From assembly GCA_913055785.1 (NCBI GenBank), contig CAJXLJ010000008.1, positions 1 to 64,000 on the forward strand: a DNA stretch of 64,000 nucleotides. The letters run 5' to 3'. Shown here piece after piece: positions 62,449 through 64,000 of this stretch. The notes beneath the pieces are model-generated. The model worked only from the letters and a program-made list of their open reading frames with translations, was not told the DNA's origin and did not search any database. Both the position numbers and the translations under genes were made by a program. The stretch comes from an uncultured Parvularculaceae bacterium (GTDB lineage: Bacteria; Pseudomonadota; Alphaproteobacteria; Caulobacterales; Parvularculaceae). Within the stretch, counting starts at the first letter, position 1. Every line of letters starts with the position of its first letter.

Positions 62449-64000
62449 CGCAAGACCCATTGGCCATCCACCCGTTTGACGGCTGGCTGGGCGCCGCCGT
62501 CGCGGGTGGCGTCCGGCAGAAGGGAGGAGGGGAAGTCCTGATAGCAGACAGGACGAAGGAAACGGTCAATGGCTGCTGACCCGACTGAGGTGCTGCGGCC
62601 GTCAGATGTGGCCGGAAAAGGTCCGCCATGAACCATTGCATGGCAAACTTCTACGCCTGTCGGCCATCCGTTCGCGATTAAGCGCCCCGCCTTCTCTTCC
62701 AGTATGGGGAGGAGAAAGCGCACAGCATCCTCATCTTTTTCGGTAAAATGCACAGTCGCAGTTAGCTGGCCTTCGAGCTGGTTGAGGGCCAATTTGAGCT
62801 GGTCGAGGCTATCGCATGTCACAATAAGCGAGCTGGCGCCGAACACTTCCTGAGCTAGCTTAGGTGATGCAAGCCATTGGTTTGCGTGTACGGAGAACAA
62901 CGCCGGGCGGCAAGAGCTGGGTGAAGGCGTGTTTTTTCCGCGACCAATTAGTTCAACGCCGGATTCATGTTCTAATTCGCTAACGCCGCTATCATAGTTC
63001 TGCCGGATATTCGGCGTCAGCATTGTCTGCGCCTCTGATCCGGAGATAGCGCCGGCGGCGGCTTTGGTAAAATCGTCAAGCCCTTTTCCGGTAAGTGCGA
63101 AAACAATGCCAGGGTTGGTGCAGAATTGCCCGGCGCCAAGCGTCAATGAAGACACAAAGGCGTGCGCTAAATCATCCGCTTTGTGAGCAAGCGCATCGGG
63201 CATCAGTATCACCGGGTTTACTGCGCTCATTTCCGCATAAACTGGAATAGGCTCCTCCCGCGAGGCTGCGATTTTCGATAGCGCAAGACCGCCTGCCTGA
63301 GAGCCTGTAAAACCAACCGCTTTGATCCGTGGGTCGCCGACTAACGCCGCGCCGAGTTCATGGCTGACGCCGTTCAGAAGGGAAAAGACGCCTTCATGCA
63401 GGCCGCGGCCTTGCACTGCTTCTGCGATCGCTTTCGAGATGAGCTCGCAAACCCCGGGATGCGCCGGATGGCCTTTGACGATTACCGGACAGCCCGCGGC
63501 CAGCGCAGATGCCGTGTCGCCGCCAGCGACGGAAAAGGCGAGGGGAAAATTGCTGGCCCCAAATACGACCACAGGGCCAATTGCGATTTTCTGCGACCGA
63601 AGGTCCGGACGGGGCAAGGGTTCGCGATCAGGTTTCGCAGGGTCGATGCGAACATCCATCCATGCTCCGTCTCTGACTTCAGCGGCGAACATGCGTAGCT
63701 GTCCGACTGTGCGTCCGCGCTCGCCGGAAAGCCGTGCAATAGGCAGGCCGGTTTCCTTATGAGCACGGTCCAATAATGCATCACCAAGCTCGAGAATATT
63801 GTCCGCTATCGCCTCCAGAAAAGAAGCGCGCGTCTCGGGTTCTGTTGTACGATAAGATAGAAACGCAGCCTCGGCCTTGGCGCACGCGTCTGTTATATCT
63901 GTATTATTTGCTTCGTAGAATACAGGACCGAGAATTTCTTCCGTAGCAGGGTTTATAGCTGAAAAAGTTTGTGACGCGGATCGGCGCTCTGCGCCGACGA
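62445..64000 (-). CDS. Alpha-ketoglutaric semialdehyde dehydrogenase-like ALDH (5' partial)
   Basis: The frame is open through the right edge; visible N-terminal sequence (AERRSASQTFSAINPATEE) is only a few residues from a normal start. The family is recognised by IGPVVVFGASNFPLAFSVAGGDTASALAAG, VGFTGSQAGGLALSKIA, PVYAEMSAVNPVILMP (Glu base) and LGAGQFCTNPG (catalytic Cys), with the variant C-terminus WPTGVEVCHAMVHGGPFPATSD. KGSADHs oxidise 2-oxoglutarate semialdehyde at the end of oxidative pentose, uronate or hydroxyproline routes. The stop overlaps the upstream ALDH by 4 bases, convergent. Confidence 0.9.
   Translation of the reverse strand, partial: VGAERRSASQTFSAINPATEEILGPVFYEANNTDITDACAKAEAAFLSYRTTEPETRASFLEAIADNILELGDALLDRAHKETGLPIARLSGERGRTVGQLRMFAAEVRDGAWMDVRIDPAKPDREPLPRPDLRSQKIAIGPVVVFGASNFPLAFSVAGGDTASALAAGCPVIVKGHPAHPGVCELISKAIAEAVQGRGLHEGVFSLLNGVSHELGAALVGDPRIKAVGFTGSQAGGLALSKIAASREEPIPVYAEMSAVNPVILMPDALAHKADDLAHAFVSSLTLGAGQFCTNPGIVFALTGKGLDDFTKAAAGAISGSEAQTMLTPNIRQNYDSGVSELEHESGVELIGRGKNTPSPSSCRPALFSVHANQWLASPKLAQEVFGASSLIVTCDSLDQLKLALNQLEGQLTATVHFTEKDEDAVRFLLPILEEKAGRLIANGWPTGVEVCHAMVHGGPFPATSDGRSTSVGSAAIDRFLRPVCYQDFPSSLLPDATRDGGAQPAVKRVDGQWVLR

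Overview
The window reads as alphaproteobacterial, GC-rich chromosome. The evidence is the conserved run tRNA-Leu, tig, clpP, clpX, lon, hupB, tRNA-Val, together with glnA, glnB, parE, an ELM1-family protein and a DUF3489/DUF2924/serine-recombinase cassette. I infer a Parvularculales/Hyphomonadales-like organism, but the sequence alone does not prove this.

Bases 1 to about 3.89 kb look as if they come from another genomic context. They hold the 3' end of an ABC-exporter-like gene with a degenerate ATPase, an IS481 transposase scrap, a FadR-type GntR regulator, and a TRAP solute receptor (dctP) with a small permease (dctQ). The dctQ frame runs directly into the C-terminal half of a YggT protein, and a YggU/DUF167 gene, the usual neighbour of yggT, follows. 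The large TRAP permease is missing. The window therefore contains a recombination or assembly junction near 3.89 kb.

From 3.9 to 34.7 kb lies core chromosome: rtcB, parE, an enoyl-CoA hydratase, an Old Yellow Enzyme, an ArsR/SRPBCC operon with a visible operator, a membrane-bound AraC regulator, a sterol-desaturase-like hydroxylase, glnA, a 2OG oxygenase / Cys-Met PLP enzyme / NhaC operon, glnB, nnr (NAD(P)HX repair), and the tig-clpP-clpX-lon-hupB protein quality-control block. A low-GC HNH gene sits between rtcB and parE, and a decayed copy of the parE 3' end lies on the far side of rtcB.

From tRNA-Val (34.7 kb) onward the DNA is AT-richer by eye and looks like accessory sequence. Its core (36.6-43.2 kb) is an unusual redox locus in which three proteins carry a Rieske [2Fe-2S] domain fused to something different: a ThDP (pyruvate-oxidase-like) enzyme, an FMN/Fe-S glutamate-synthase domain, and a ferric-reductase/MsrQ-like membrane cytochrome. 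With them are two tiny membrane proteins, a membrane-anchored C-x15-C-x3-C protein and RidA. A Na+/H+ antiporter, an M1/M61-type peptidase, a LysR regulator and a peroxiredoxin flank it. This is the best candidate for an undescribed system.

From 48.4 to 50.9 kb lies the recombinase cassette. From 51.3 to 64 kb lies a catabolic region: an AraC regulator with an AhpD-like protein, a PEP-mutase/ICL-like protein and GNAT, then a GntR regulator with an MFS transporter, an amidohydrolase and a mutarotase, then alcohol dehydrogenase, acyl-CoA ligase and aldehyde dehydrogenase, and a convergent alpha-ketoglutaric-semialdehyde-dehydrogenase-like gene running off the right edge. Four copies of a CTAACATGTTAG-like palindrome mark the likely GntR regulon.
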